Positions 16,276 through 24,924 of a DNA stretch of 41,479 nt are shown piece by piece (the stretch's first letter is position 1; each line of letters starts with the position of its first letter). Origin of the DNA: Gemmatimonadota bacterium (lineage in GTDB: Bacteria > Gemmatimonadota > Gemmatimonadetes > Gemmatimonadales > GWC2-71-9). The DNA lies in the NCBI GenBank assembly GCA_003220935.1, contig QHTT01000093.1, positions 1-41,479 on the forward strand, in the 5' to 3' direction. Below the pieces are notes generated by a model. It did not search any database and was not told the origin of the DNA. It was given only the letters and a program-made list of their open reading frames with translations. The translations under genes and the position numbers were made by a program.

Positions 16276-17481
16276 ATGCCGGTCTTCCAGTACACCGCAC
16301 GCACCCTGAAAGGCGATCTCGTCAACGACAAGATCGACCTGCCGAGTCGCGATGACGTCATCGCCCATCTTCGGAAAAACCGCATGGTGGTGGTGCAGGT
16401 CCGGGCTGCCCCGCGCGAGTTCAAGCTCAGCTTCAAGTTCGGCGGCGGCGTCAAGACGCGCGACATCGTGGTGCTCACGCGGCAGTTCGCCACGATGATC
16501 AACGCCGGCCTGCCGCTCGTCCAGGCGCTCGACATTCTGGCGCAGCAGACCGAGAACAAGATTCTCGCGGATGTCACCCGCCAAGTCGTCTACGACGTCG
16601 AGAGCGGCCACACCCTGGCCGACGCGCTGCGCAAGCACCCCCGGGCGTTCAGCGACCTCTACGTCAACATGGTCGCCGCCGGCGAGGCGGGCGGTATCCT
16701 CGATACGATCCTCGTGCGCCTGGCCCAGTTCCTCGAGAAGAACGACGCGATCGTGCGGAAGGTGAAGGGGGCGATGGTCTACCCCGCCGTGATTCTGTCG
16801 GTGGCGGTCATCGCGGTGTCGGTGCTGCTGATCTTCGTGATTCCGACCTTCCAGAACATGTTCGCGTCGGTTAACCTCGAGCTGCCGCTCCCGACCCGCA
16901 TCGTGATCGGCATGAGCAACCTGCTCAAGAATTACTGGTGGGCGCTCCTGGGCGCCCTCGGCGTGATCGCCTTTGGCGTCAACCAGTATTACAAGACGCC
17001 GCCCGGCCGGCTGCAAATCGACGCGATGCTGCTGAAGCTGCCGGTGCTGGGCGACGTGCTGCGCAAGTCCGCAGTGTCGCGGTTCACGCGCACCCTCGGC
17101 ACGCTGATCTCCTCGGGCGTGTCGATCCTGGACGGCCTCGAGATCACGGCCAGGACGGCGGGGAACATGGTGATCCACAACGCGGTGATGGAGTCGCGCG
17201 CCTCGATCGCCGGCGGCGAGACGATCGCCCAGCCGCTCGCGAAATCCAAGGTGTTCCCGCCCATGGTCATTTCGATGATCGCGGTCGGCGAGCAGACCGG
17301 CGGCATGGACGAGATGCTCTCCAAGATCGCGGACTTCTACGACGACGAGGTGGACGCCGCGGTGGGCACGCTGCTTTCCCTGATGGAGCCCATCATGATC
17401 GTGGTGCTCGGCGTCGTCGTCGGCGGCATGGTCGTCGCGATGTACCTCCCGATCTTCGATATGGTGAACGCGGTGCAATAA
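16276..17481 (+). CDS. pilC: Type IV pilus inner-membrane platform protein PilC
   Basis: A 401-aa GspF/PilC protein that sits in the inner membrane and couples PilB/PilT to pilin movement. It begins PVFQYTARTLKGD, as the family does. Two repeated cytoplasmic helical domains are visible: LTRQFATMINAGLPLVQALD near residue 73 and VSRFTRTLGTLISSGVSILD near 270. Each has a following EAGG or EQTGG motif (AAGEAGGILD, AVGEQTGGMDEML). Three membrane segments lie near 175-200, 220-240 and 370-395. Length and order are typical. A Shine-Dalgarno GGAGGG lies seven bases upstream of the ATG. Last gene of the pilBTC operon, ending in TAA. Confidence 0.95.
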   Translation: MPVFQYTARTLKGDLVNDKIDLPSRDDVIAHLRKNRMVVVQVRAAPREFKLSFKFGGGVKTRDIVVLTRQFATMINAGLPLVQALDILAQQTENKILADVTRQVVYDVESGHTLADALRKHPRAFSDLYVNMVAAGEAGGILDTILVRLAQFLEKNDAIVRKVKGAMVYPAVILSVAVIAVSVLLIFVIPTFQNMFASVNLELPLPTRIVIGMSNLLKNYWWALLGALGVIAFGVNQYYKTPPGRLQIDAMLLKLPVLGDVLRKSAVSRFTRTLGTLISSGVSILDGLEITARTAGNMVIHNAVMESRASIAGGETIAQPLAKSKVFPPMVISMIAVGEQTGGMDEMLSKIADFYDDEVDAAVGTLLSLMEPIMIVVLGVVVGGMVVAMYLPIFDMVNAVQ

Positions 17482-17526
17482 GACCGGACGCAGCCGGGAA
17501 AAAGCCGGGGAAGGGGGAGGGGGCCC

Positions 17527-18132
17527 CTAGGGTACGGAAGCCGGAGGGGCGGGCGGGTCGGCGAGACTCGCCCAGGACGGCATCTCGGCCCATTGCCGGG
17601 GGAAGCGCGGCAGGAACTTCACATGGCGGTTCACCACCGCCTGCACCCGACGCCACCAGCACACAATCGGGCGCGGCGTACGACCCACGCTGACGACGGC
17701 GAAGGGGATCGAGTCCGCCACCACCGTGCGTAGATCGGGCTGGCTGAGCGAGCACAAGTCCTCGGGGGTTTTCACACCAAAGCTCGAGTCGGGTCCCGTC
17801 CACGGATGGTTGTGCTACACCGCGAGGGTCGTCGGCAGGCACGGCTGGGGCTCCACCAGATCCGCGGTGGACCGCAGCAGGTCCGGCATCACGAAGTCCC
17901 GCACCACGGCCGTATCCCCCGACACGCTGCCCTGCAAGCAGAGCACCACCTCCCGGTCGAGACCGGCGGCGAGCAGGCTGAGCCGGCGGAACAACGACGG
18001 GGTGAGGACGAGGCGCTTGAGCGGCTGGGAGGCGAGGATGGCCGAGTCGGTCGGCGTAAGCGGCGCTTGGCCGACAGCCGACCGCGCGCACAGCGCGAGC
18101 CCGAGCAGTGCGACCGTGCAGCGATGCCTCAT
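17527..18132 (-). pseudogene. Secreted JAMM/JAB-like metalloprotein interrupted by an amber codon
   Basis: From ATG 18132 the frame encodes a signal peptide (hydrophobic core LLGLALCARSAVG) with Gln22 as the likely mature N-terminus, then 84 residues up to TAG at 17817-17815. The same frame continues for another 95 codons to a second TAG at 17527. Joined, the ~201-codon product shows a JAMM-type metal site: Glu61 in EVVLCLQG, HNHP directly after the TAG, and SQPD (SxxD) near 130-133. The Pro-to-Ser spacing is longer than the usual ~10 residues. The TAG stands where a hydrophobic or aromatic residue precedes HxHP, and TAC (Tyr) would differ by one base. Either a recent nonsense mutation, a sequence error, or readthrough. 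It is opposite to and between pilC and pilS, with no evident partner. Its substrate is unknown. Confidence 0.7.
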
Positions 18133-18282
18133 CGAGAAAGAATAGTGCTCGGCGCGCGGCCGCGCTGCCCCGCAGGCCGCGCTCTTGCACTTTGCCAGAC
18201 CGATTCCAATACTTACCCGGTGCTCGCCGTCGCGGGCCGATCGTCCTGTAGCGTAACACATTGCAAGCATTTCACTTATATC

Positions 18283-18346
18283 CTGATGTCTTACGTCTGA
18301 TGTCTGACCGCTCTGCTGATGGCTGACGGCTGATGACTGACAGCGC
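18283..18346. repeat. Imperfect tandem CTGATG/GCTGAC repeats upstream of pilS
   Basis: Between the JAMM-like gene and pilS, six to seven copies of a short CTGATG or GCTGAC type unit follow one another (for example GCTGATGGCTGACGGCTGATG split over 18317-18337). They resemble the short interspersed repeats seen in many GC-rich genomes. No clear promoter was found in the remaining part of this ~230-base gap. Confidence 0.6.
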
Positions 18347-18364
18347 CGATTCCAGGAGTGCTAT

Positions 18365-20026
18365 GTGAAGTGGCTCGGCGGCGGATCCTCCCGGTCGGCG
18401 ATCCCGACCCCCCAAAGCCTGCTGCGGTCGGTGTATGCAGGCCGGTTGTGCGTGGCGACCGCTATCTACCTGAGCGCCGCCTTCAATCTCAACGTCGCCG
18501 CCCCGCTCGATCTCCTCGTCACATCGTTTCTCCTCGTGGCGACGGTAGTCGTCACCATCGCCTCGTACTGGCACACGCACCTGCGGGCGCGCTCCCCGGG
18601 CCGGACCTTCCTGTACGCGCAGGCGCTGTACGACGTCGCGCTCATCACGGCGGTCGTGCACGTTACGGGCGGGCCGCAGAGCGACCTGACGCCGCTCTAC
18701 GTCCCGGTCATCGCCGTGACGGCGGTGCTGATGCCGCCGGCGAGCACGGCGCTGGTCACGGCCTTCGTCGGCATCGTCTACTTCGCCGACGTGTTCTTCG
18801 GTCACCGCACGCCGATGACGGCGCAGGTCGGCCTCCAGCTGTCGGTGTTCGTCGCCGTGGCGGCCGTCACCGCGTACTTCGCGAGCCGCGTCTCGGTGAT
18901 GGGTGCGGAGCGGGAGGCGCTCGCCGGCGAGCTGCGGCAGGTTCGGCTCGAGGCGGCGGACGTGCTGCGCAACATCCCCACCGGCATCGTAACGGTGGAC
19001 GAGGATGGCCATCTCCTGTACTGCAATCCCGCGGCCGAGCACATCCTGGGCTTCAAGGAGCGGCAGTGGCGGGGGCGCTCAGTCATGCCCGAGTTCGCGC
19101 GCATCGCGCCCGAGTTCTGGGCGGCGATCACGGCGACGGCGCGCCGCGGCGTCAGAGCGATGCGGGTGGAGGCCACGGTGCGGCTGCCGGAGCGGACGTT
19201 CCCGATCGGCGTCACCACGACGACGCTCGAGGTCGAGCCCGGCGGCGTGCCGCGGGTGACGGCGATCTTCACCGACATCTCCGACTCCAAGCGGCTCGAG
19301 GAGCTGCACCTGCGCGCCGAGCGGCTCGAAGCGGTGGCGGAGCTGTCGGCGAGCCTGGCGCACGAGATCAAGAACCCCCTCGCCTCGATCCGCTCCTCGG
19401 TGGAGCAGCTCGGCCGGGCCAAGCGCGCCCATCCCGACGAGAAGTTTCTGACGGGCCTGGTCGTGCGGGAGAGCGACCGCCTGTCGCGCCTCCTGTCGGA
19501 GTTCCTCGACTTCTCGCGGGTGCGCGCCACGGAGTGCCGGCCGCTCGACTTGCACGCGGTGGCCGCCGCAGCGATCCGGCTGGTGCGCGAGCACTCCGAC
19601 TGTCCCGACGACGCCGTGATCGATCTGGCAGGCGGGACGACGCCGATGGAAGGCGATGAAGACCTGCTCCATCGGGTCGTCTCGAACCTGGTGCTGAACG
19701 CCGTGCAGGCCGCCGGCAAGGGCGCCCGCGTGAAAGTCCGCACCGGGCGGCCGGCGCCGCACGAGCTGCCGCGGGGGGCCGGGATCGAGAACCCGGTGTC
19801 CCTCGCCGTGAGCGACAATGGCCCCGGCATCCCCGAGAGCCTGCGCACCCGCCTGTTCGACCCGTTCGTGACGGGTCGGAGCGGGGGAACCGGGCTGGGG
19901 CTCGCGATCGTGCAGCGCGCCGTGGAGGCGCATCGCGGTCTCGTGCTGGTGGACTCGACTCAGGGGCAGGGGACCACCTTCACCGTGTATTTCCCCGCCG
20001 CTCGGCGGAAAGAGGAAGCCGCATGA
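18365..20026 (+). CDS. pilS: Sensor histidine kinase PilS
   Basis: A 553-aa membrane sensor kinase. Six hydrophobic segments (about residues 25-175) form a PilS-type membrane domain. A PAS domain follows at about 195-305 (ADVLRNIPTGIVTVDEDG), then HisKA with His333 in LAHEIKNPL, and a HATPase domain with N box (LVLNAVQAA), G1 (SDNGPGI) and G2 (GGTGLGLAI). In P. aeruginosa PilS senses pilin in the membrane and controls PilR phosphorylation. GTG 18365 is the start; CAGGAG lies about seven bases upstream. An ATG two bases earlier is followed at once by TGA and cannot be used. The stop overlaps pilR (ATGA). Adjacency to pilR, the pilins and T4P genes supports the name; a general NtrB-like kinase is the fallback. 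Confidence 0.9.
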   Translation: MKWLGGGSSRSAIPTPQSLLRSVYAGRLCVATAIYLSAAFNLNVAAPLDLLVTSFLLVATVVVTIASYWHTHLRARSPGRTFLYAQALYDVALITAVVHVTGGPQSDLTPLYVPVIAVTAVLMPPASTALVTAFVGIVYFADVFFGHRTPMTAQVGLQLSVFVAVAAVTAYFASRVSVMGAEREALAGELRQVRLEAADVLRNIPTGIVTVDEDGHLLYCNPAAEHILGFKERQWRGRSVMPEFARIAPEFWAAITATARRGVRAMRVEATVRLPERTFPIGVTTTTLEVEPGGVPRVTAIFTDISDSKRLEELHLRAERLEAVAELSASLAHEIKNPLASIRSSVEQLGRAKRAHPDEKFLTGLVVRESDRLSRLLSEFLDFSRVRATECRPLDLHAVAAAAIRLVREHSDCPDDAVIDLAGGTTPMEGDEDLLHRVVSNLVLNAVQAAGKGARVKVRTGRPAPHELPRGAGIENPVSLAVSDNGPGIPESLRTRLFDPFVTGRSGGTGLGLAIVQRAVEAHRGLVLVDSTQGQGTTFTVYFPAARRKEEAA

Positions 20027-21399
20027 CGCAGCAGCCATCCATTCTGGTCGTCGACGACGAGCTGGGGATCCTGGACGTGCTCCGCATCCTCCTGAAGGGC
20101 GAAGGGTTCGACGTCGTCACCGCGCAGGGGGGCAAGGCGGGTCTCGAGGCGCTGAAGGCGGCGGCGCCCGACATCGTGCTCACCGACATCAAGATGCCGG
20201 GTGTCTCCGGCACCGACATTCTTGCCGCGGTGCGCGAGCAGGACCCCGAAACCCCGGTCATCCTGATGACCGCGCAGGCGTCGCTGCAGAGCGCGATCCA
20301 GGCGGTCAACCAGGGCGCGTTCTACTACATCCAGAAGCCGTTTTCCAACGACGACCTCGTGGCGATCTGCCGCCGCGCGGCGGAGCAGCGCCTGCTCAAG
20401 GCGGAGAACAAGCAGCTGAAGCAGGAGATCCGCCGCCGCGAGCGCTCGGGGCTCGTGAAGCCGCTCGGCAAGTCGCGCCCGTTCCAGGACGTGCTGCGGC
20501 TCGCCGAGCAGGTGGCGCCCACCGAGAGCACCGTGCTCATCCGGGGGGAATCGGGGACCGGGAAGGAGATCATCGCCCGCTACATCCACGAGCTGTCAGC
20601 GCGGAGCGAGGGGGCGTTCCTGTCGTTGAACTGCGGTGCGCTGCCGGAGAGCCTGCTCGAGTCCGAGCTGTTCGGGCACGTGAAGGGGTCGTTCACCGGG
20701 GCAGTGCGCGACAAGCAGGGGCTGTTTGCCGCGGCGCGGGGCGGCACCTTTTTCTTGGACGAGATCGGGGAGATGTCGCCCGCCACACAGGTGAAGCTGT
20801 TGCGCGTGCTCCAGGAGCGGGAGGCGATCCCGGTGGGCGGCACCGAGGCCATTCCCGTGGACGTGCGCGTCGTGGCCGCCACCAACCGGGACCTGGAAGA
20901 CGACATTAAGCGCGGGCGGTTTCGGAGCGACCTGTACTACCGCCTCAACGTGATCGCGATCGAGCTCCCGCCGCTGCGCGAGCGGCGGGAGGACATCCCC
21001 ATCTTCGTGAAGGCGTTCCTCGAGCGCATCGCGCAAGAGCACGACCTGGAGCCCAAGCAGCTGTCGCCTCAGGCCCAGGAAGTCATCATGGCGTACGACT
21101 GGCCGGGCAACGTGCGCGAGCTCGAAAACGCGCTGGAGCGGGCAGCGGTGCTCACCAAAGGCGAGACGATCGAGCTGTCCGCGCTTCCCGAAAAGCTCGC
21201 CGAGCACCGTGCCGAGCCGCTCGTGTCGGAGCGCGCGCATCCCAACCCCACCCTCGACGTGATCGAGCGCGCCTACATCACCTGGGTGCTGGAGAGCGAG
21301 GGCGGCAACAAGACCCGCGCGGCCGAAGTCCTCGGCATCGATCCCTCGACGCTGTACCGCAAGCTCAGTCGCTACGATGGGGAGCCGGCCGCGGAGTGA
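20023..21399 (+). CDS. pilR: Sigma54-dependent response regulator PilR
   Basis: A 458-aa NtrC-family activator: receiver domain (1-120; DDE at 11-13, phosphoacceptor Asp55 in VLTDIKMPG, Lys in YIQKPF), AAA+ domain (about 145-380), and a Fis-type helix-turn-helix at the C-terminus ([20 protein letters not shown]). Walker A is GESGTGKE, Walker B FFLDEIGE, and the sigma54-contact loop reads GSFTGA, the variant seen in PilR proteins, in place of GAFTGA. The arginine finger region ([12 protein letters not shown]) is intact. PilR with sigma54 RNA polymerase activates the major pilin gene; sigma54-like sites occur upstream of both pilA copies here. It is coupled to pilS (ATGA) and to the next glycosyltransferase (GTGA). 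Confidence 0.93.
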   Translation: MTQQPSILVVDDELGILDVLRILLKGEGFDVVTAQGGKAGLEALKAAAPDIVLTDIKMPGVSGTDILAAVREQDPETPVILMTAQASLQSAIQAVNQGAFYYIQKPFSNDDLVAICRRAAEQRLLKAENKQLKQEIRRRERSGLVKPLGKSRPFQDVLRLAEQVAPTESTVLIRGESGTGKEIIARYIHELSARSEGAFLSLNCGALPESLLESELFGHVKGSFTGAVRDKQGLFAAARGGTFFLDEIGEMSPATQVKLLRVLQEREAIPVGGTEAIPVDVRVVAATNRDLEDDIKRGRFRSDLYYRLNVIAIELPPLRERREDIPIFVKAFLERIAQEHDLEPKQLSPQAQEVIMAYDWPGNVRELENALERAAVLTKGETIELSALPEKLAEHRAEPLVSERAHPNPTLDVIERAYITWVLESEGGNKTRAAEVLGIDPSTLYRKLSRYDGEPAAE

Positions 21400-22106
21400 G
21401 ACTGAGCGTCCTCATCCCCGTGTACAACGAGCAGGCCACGATCCGCCCCGTCGTGGACCGCCTGCGCAGCGTGCCCCTCGAGCTCGAGCTGATCGCCGTC
21501 GACGACGCGTCCAGCGATGGCTCCGGCGTCCTGCTGGACGAGCTGCAGCGGGCGGGATGCGTCCACCACGTGGTGCACCACCCGACGAACCGCGGCAAGG
21601 GGGCCGCGATCCGTTCCGGCATCGCCCGCGTGACGGGCGACGTCGTCGTGGTGCAGGACGCCGACCTCGAGTACGACCCCATGGAGCTGCCGATGCTGTT
21701 GCGGCCCATCGCCGACGGGAAGGCCGATGCAGTGTTCGGGTCGCGCTTCCTCGGCGGCCCGCATCGCGTGCTGTACTTCTGGCACTCGGCGGGAAACCGC
21801 CTCCTCACGCTACTGTCGAACATGCTCACCGACCTGAACCTCACCGACATGGAGACCTGCTATAAGCTGGTGCGCGCTGACCTGCTGCGGCGCCTCCCGC
21901 TCACGGCCGAACGGTTCGGGATCGAGCCGGAGCTCACCGCCCGGCTCGCGCAGGCGGGCGCCCGCATCTGGGAAATGCCGATCTCCTACAGCGGCCGAAC
22001 TTACGCTGAGGGGAAGAAGATCACGTGGCGAGACGGCTGCGCGGCGCTGGCCCATATCCTCCGCTACAACCTGTTCCCGCCGGCGGGCGGGTGGCGCCGC
22101 CGCTGA
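21396..22106 (+). CDS. Family 2 glycosyltransferase, polyprenyl-phosphate sugar synthase type
   Basis: A 236-aa single-domain GT2 enzyme. It has the nucleotide-binding start ([12 protein letters not shown]), a DDASSDGS motif, the metal-binding DADLEYDP motif near residue 90 and a DMETCYKL segment, all as in dolichyl-phosphate mannose or glucose synthases. Such enzymes load a sugar onto polyprenyl phosphate on the cytoplasmic face. No membrane segment is visible, so it is probably membrane-associated. GTG 21396 overlaps the pilR stop, and its end overlaps the next gene by 16 bases. That neighbour is a membrane GT-C enzyme that could use the lipid-linked sugar. Donor and acceptor cannot be read from sequence; pilin modification is inferred from context. 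Confidence 0.85.
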   Translation: MRLSVLIPVYNEQATIRPVVDRLRSVPLELELIAVDDASSDGSGVLLDELQRAGCVHHVVHHPTNRGKGAAIRSGIARVTGDVVVVQDADLEYDPMELPMLLRPIADGKADAVFGSRFLGGPHRVLYFWHSAGNRLLTLLSNMLTDLNLTDMETCYKLVRADLLRRLPLTAERFGIEPELTARLAQAGARIWEMPISYSGRTYAEGKKITWRDGCAALAHILRYNLFPPAGGWRRR

Positions 22107-23641
22107 CCCGCCTCACGCCCGGCCGCGCCGGGCTGGCGGTGGCGGTGCTCGCGGGCGTGGCCGGCGCGCTCGCTCTCAACCACGACCTGGTCGGGGTCTT
22201 CTACGACGACGGTCTCTATGCCGGGATCGCTGTTGCGCTGGCTCACGGGCTCGGGTTTGTCCACCCGCACCTGCCGGGCACGCCGGCCGTAGTGCACTAC
22301 CCGCCGCTCTACCCGCTGCTCCTCGCGCCCCTGTTCGGCGCCTTTCCGGTGCCGACGGCGGCATACCTCGGTAAGGTGCTCAACCTGCTGCTCGCCGCGC
22401 TGAGCGCCGGGCTCATCGCCTGGCACGCGGCCCGCATCCGCCTCCTGGGCGACGACGCGCCCGAGTGGCTCGCCCCGGGGGTCGTCGCCGCCGCCGCGAT
22501 CGCCATCCCCGTGCTCGCGACGCAAGCCGTGCTCTTCTCGGAGCCCTTGTTCGGCGTCCTGTTCGCGGCGGCCGTGATCCTCGCGGACGCGCCGCCGGCC
22601 CGGGTGTCGCCCGCCGCCGGGGCGGCTCTCGCGGGATGCGCCGCCGCCCTCGCGCTCCTCACCCGCTCGATCGGAGTCGCTGCGGGGGCGGGGATCGTGG
22701 TGTTTCTGCTGGCCACGCGCCGCGCGCCGCGCCACATCACGCTCGCCGCCGCCGCACCAGTCGCGCTCGCCGCGCTGGGGTGGGGGGTGTGGCTGCTTCG
22801 GCACCGCGACGGGATCGACCCCGCGCTCGCGATGAACTACGGCAGTTACTTCGAAACCGTGCGGCAGGCGGGCCTCGGCGTGTTCTGGCCCGCCAGCCGC
22901 GCCCTGCTGCGGCCGCTCGGGGACTTGACCCTTGGCCTCGTCGCCTGGCCGCCGATCTACTACCTGTGCGCCGCCGCTGCCGCACTCGTTGGCGGCTACG
23001 GTGTCTACCTGTTGCTGCGGCGCTCGAGCATCGGCTGGACCCTGGTGCTCTACCTGCTGATCCTGGCCGTCTGGCCGTTCCCATCCGACCGGTTTCTGTG
23101 GGGCGTACTCCCGTGGCTCGGCCTCGCCTGGACGGCCAGCGCAGCAGCGTTATGGCCGGTGTTGTGGCACCGCTTCCGGCTGCGCCTCGCGGTGCTGGTG
23201 CTCGCCGCGGTGATGGTGGCGGGTTACGGCGTGATCGAGGTGCGCGGCTTCGCCGGCCGCTGGTGGGGAACTGCGGCGCATCAGATCTCCGCCAACTTCG
23301 CGGAGCTGCTTCCGTGGCTCGACACCCTGCCGCCACGGGCGGTGCTCGCCATCGACGACGAAGCGCTCGTCTGGCTGTACACCGGGCGCGCCAGCGTCCC
23401 GCTCTACGTGTACGGGTACCACGGTCGCACCGAGACGCGGCTCCGACCCGCTGAGCACCGCGCCTATCTCGAGCGTCTGGGCGTCACCCACGTGGTGCTG
23501 ACCGGGTTCGGCTCCGGGTCGGACGTGGAGCTGGACGCCCTGTTGGGGGCATATCCAGGGTGGCTGACCGTGATTCACCGCTGGCCCGGGGGGCGCACGG
23601 CATTGCGGGTCAACCGCACAGGACGCGCCGTCGACCCTTGA
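22091..23641 (+). CDS. Multi-spanning GT-C glycosyltransferase (PMT/ArnT-like)
   Basis: A ~516-aa membrane protein with about ten hydrophobic helices and an acidic FYDDGLYAG motif shortly after the first helix, the position of the catalytic Asp in GT-C enzymes that use polyprenyl-phosphate sugars. The C-terminal ~120 residues (from about 400) form a soluble, probably periplasmic domain. GTG 22091 is chosen because it overlaps the end of the GT2 gene by 16 bases and leaves a short N-terminus before the first helix; an ATG at 22025 would overlap by 82 bases. Together with the GT2 gene it makes a donor/transferase pair, placed between pilSR and pilA. Targets could be pilin, other surface proteins or a glycolipid. 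Exact family is not certain. Confidence 0.78.
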   Translation: MAPPLTRLTPGRAGLAVAVLAGVAGALALNHDLVGVFYDDGLYAGIAVALAHGLGFVHPHLPGTPAVVHYPPLYPLLLAPLFGAFPVPTAAYLGKVLNLLLAALSAGLIAWHAARIRLLGDDAPEWLAPGVVAAAAIAIPVLATQAVLFSEPLFGVLFAAAVILADAPPARVSPAAGAALAGCAAALALLTRSIGVAAGAGIVVFLLATRRAPRHITLAAAAPVALAALGWGVWLLRHRDGIDPALAMNYGSYFETVRQAGLGVFWPASRALLRPLGDLTLGLVAWPPIYYLCAAAAALVGGYGVYLLLRRSSIGWTLVLYLLILAVWPFPSDRFLWGVLPWLGLAWTASAAALWPVLWHRFRLRLAVLVLAAVMVAGYGVIEVRGFAGRWWGTAAHQISANFAELLPWLDTLPPRAVLAIDDEALVWLYTGRASVPLYVYGYHGRTETRLRPAEHRAYLERLGVTHVVLTGFGSGSDVELDALLGAYPGWLTVIHRWPGGRTALRVNRTGRAVDP

Positions 23642-23739
23642 ATCAGCCTTCTGGTGTGCCTGAAGCCTTGCAAAAAGCATTACTCTCGGGCAAGTGGCAG
23701 AGCGGGCAAGACGGCCGTGCCAGCGACCCAACTTCTTTT

Positions 23740-23755
23740 GGGACAGATCGTTGCA
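23740..23755 (+). promoter_or_regulatory. Putative sigma54 (-24/-12) promoter of pilA copy 1
   Basis: GG at 23741-23742 and GC at 23753-23754 are ten bases apart, and the -12 element is a perfect TTGCA (23751-23755). The -24 side (GGGACAG) fits less well than TGGCACG. It lies ~112 bases before the pilA ATG. No other recognisable element is seen in 23642-23860 apart from an AAAGGGGG ribosome-binding site at 23851-23858. Confidence 0.5.
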
Positions 23756-23866
23756 CCTACGGTGCCGATCAGGGCACACGGCTTGCTTGAATTGGACACC
23801 GGCAGAATGGCTCCACGCTGTTACGACGGATAGCTGCAACCGAGGACTCCAAAGGGGGATGTGCAG

Positions 23867-24235
23867 ATGAACCGCAAGGGTTTCACGCTCATTGAGCTGC
23901 TGATCGTGGTCGTGATCATCGGCATTCTGGCCGCGATCGCGATTCCGAAGTTCGCCAACACGAAGGAGAAGGCGTATCTCGCCTCGATGAAGTCCGACCT
24001 TCGTAACTTGGTGACCGCTGAAGAGGCCTATTTCGCCGACTCCGTGAAGTATTCGGCGACGAACCCAGTCGACGGGCAACACGCTGCCGGCCGTCGCGCT
24101 CACGGCGGATGGTTGGACAGCGAACATCACCAACGTCAACACTACGAAGACGTGCTCGATCTACATCGGGTCGACCGCGTTGGCGCCGGCGAACAAGGAA
24201 GGCGAGCCGAAGTGCCAGTAAGCCTTCGGGCTTGA
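23867..24235 (+). pseudogene. pilA: Major pilin gene copy 1, frameshifted by a 23-nt deletion
   Basis: Type IV prepilin: MNRKG leader cleaved before Phe, Glu5 of the mature protein, and the hydrophobic spine LLIVVVIIGILAAIAIPKF. Residues 1-65 are identical to pilA copy 2. Compared with copy 2, 23 bases are missing at the junction 24062/24063, so the last ~58 residues are read out of frame and lose the Cys pair of the D-region. Beyond the deletion the DNA still matches copy 2 closely in the original frame, up to a TAA at 24219-24221. Differences on both sides of the deletion are mostly synonymous, so the frameshift is recent or a sequence error. The shifted frame ends at TGA 24235. The product would keep the assembly helix but lack a normal globular head. 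A silent recombination donor is another possibility. Confidence 0.85.
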
Positions 24236-24252
24236 CGCTGGAAGCGGAAAAG

Positions 24253-24282
24253 GAAGGGCGGCGGGTGATCTCGCCGCCCTTC
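24253..24282 (+). terminator. Hairpin after pilA copy 1
   Basis: GAAGGGCGGCG (24253-24263) pairs perfectly with CGCCGCCCTTC (24272-24282) around an 8-base loop. Only a short T-stretch follows, so termination strength is uncertain. Confidence 0.65.
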
Positions 24283-24289
24283 GTGCATT

Positions 24290-24305
24290 TGGCGAGAGAG
24301 TTGCA
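24290..24305 (+). promoter_or_regulatory. Putative sigma54 promoter of pilA copy 2
   Basis: TGGCGAG-AGAG-TTGCA (24290-24305) matches the -24/-12 consensus TGGCACG-N4-TTGCA at all but two positions, with the required GG-N10-GC spacing. It sits right after the terminator of copy 1 and ~155 bases before the pilA ATG. A weaker site with the same spacing, CGGCATG-N4-TTGCC, is at 24390-24405. Both fit control by PilR. Confidence 0.62.
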
Positions 24306-24460
24306 CAAAACCGCACGCCCCCTGGCGGTACGGCCCTCTCATGACACCTAATCCGTTTGATCGTAGTGACTTACGGCTAGGCCTGCGAGCGGCATGTGGC
24401 TTGCCCCTATGGCTGCCGGCGTGATGCACATAACACGAACTCCCATAGGAGGTTGTCCAG

Positions 24461-24838
24461 ATGAACCGCAAGGGTTTCACGCTCATTGAGCTGTTGATCG
24501 TGGTCGTGATCATCGGCATTCTGGCCGCGATCGCGATTCCGAAGTTTGCCAACACGAAGGAGAAGGCGTATCTCGCCTCCATGAAGTCCGACCTTCGCAA
24601 CCTGGTCACGGCGGAAGAGGCCTACTTCGCCGACTCCGTGAAGTATTCGGCGACGATCGGCGCGGGTGGGGTCACCTTCACCCAGTCGACGGGCAACACG
24701 CTGCCGGCCATCGCCAAGACGGCTGACGGCTGGACGGCGAATATCACCAACGTCAACACGACGAAGACCTGCTCGATCTACATCGGGTCGACCGCGTTGG
24801 CGCCGGCGAACAAGGAAGGCGAGCCGAAGTGCCAGTAA
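24461..24838 (+). CDS. pilA: Major type IV pilin PilA (copy 2, intact)
   Basis: A 125-aa prepilin with the leader MNRKG, cleavage before Phe6, mature Glu5 and a long hydrophobic N-terminal helix. The head has two Cys residues near the C-terminus (TCSIY and KCQ), which probably form the D-region disulfide. The region between (about 70-110) is rich in Thr, Ser and Asn, which could carry glycans. This is a small pilin. AGGAGG at 24447-24452 is eight bases before the ATG. It has its own sigma54-like promoter and a strong terminator behind it. It is the intact partner of the frameshifted copy 594 bases upstream. Prepilin peptidase (pilD) is not in the window. Confidence 0.95.
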   Translation: MNRKGFTLIELLIVVVIIGILAAIAIPKFANTKEKAYLASMKSDLRNLVTAEEAYFADSVKYSATIGAGGVTFTQSTGNTLPAIAKTADGWTANITNVNTTKTCSIYIGSTALAPANKEGEPKCQ

Positions 24839-24861
24839 GCTAGAACGCACGTCGCAAGCCG

Positions 24862-24904
24862 AAAGCCGCAAGCTCCGCGTTCCTGGCAGCTTGCGGCTTT
24901 TGAC
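24862..24904 (+). terminator. Intrinsic terminator after pilA copy 2
   Basis: A 13-bp perfect stem, AAAGCCGCAAGCT (24862-24874) with AGCTTGCGGCTTT (24888-24900), loop of 13 bases, ending in a TTTT run. It lies 24 bases after the stop codon. Confidence 0.8.
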
Positions 24905-24924
24905 TTGTGGCTGAGTATTCCGCC

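Noticed and set aside
17815-17817. Reassignment of TAG to an amino acid across this genome
   Set aside because: TAG ends several intact genes here at family-typical lengths (TonB receptor, pilT, pilO, NtrC-type regulator), so global recoding does not fit.
17393-18259. Minus-strand open frame of 288 codons over the JAMM-like gene
   Set aside because: Its composition (Arg/Ala/Gly/Pro) is that of a shadow. The alternative frame has a signal peptide and metal-binding motifs split by one TAG.
18283-18346. CRISPR array
   Set aside because: The repeats are only about 6-12 bases, imperfect and without unique spacers. No cas gene is present.
18363-18368. ATG at 18363 as the pilS start
   Set aside because: It is followed directly by TGA; GTG at 18365 opens the real frame.
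24390-24405. CGGCATG-N4-TTGCC as the main pilA copy 2 promoter
   Set aside because: The spacing fits sigma54 but the site at 24290-24305 matches the consensus better; kept only as a secondary candidate.
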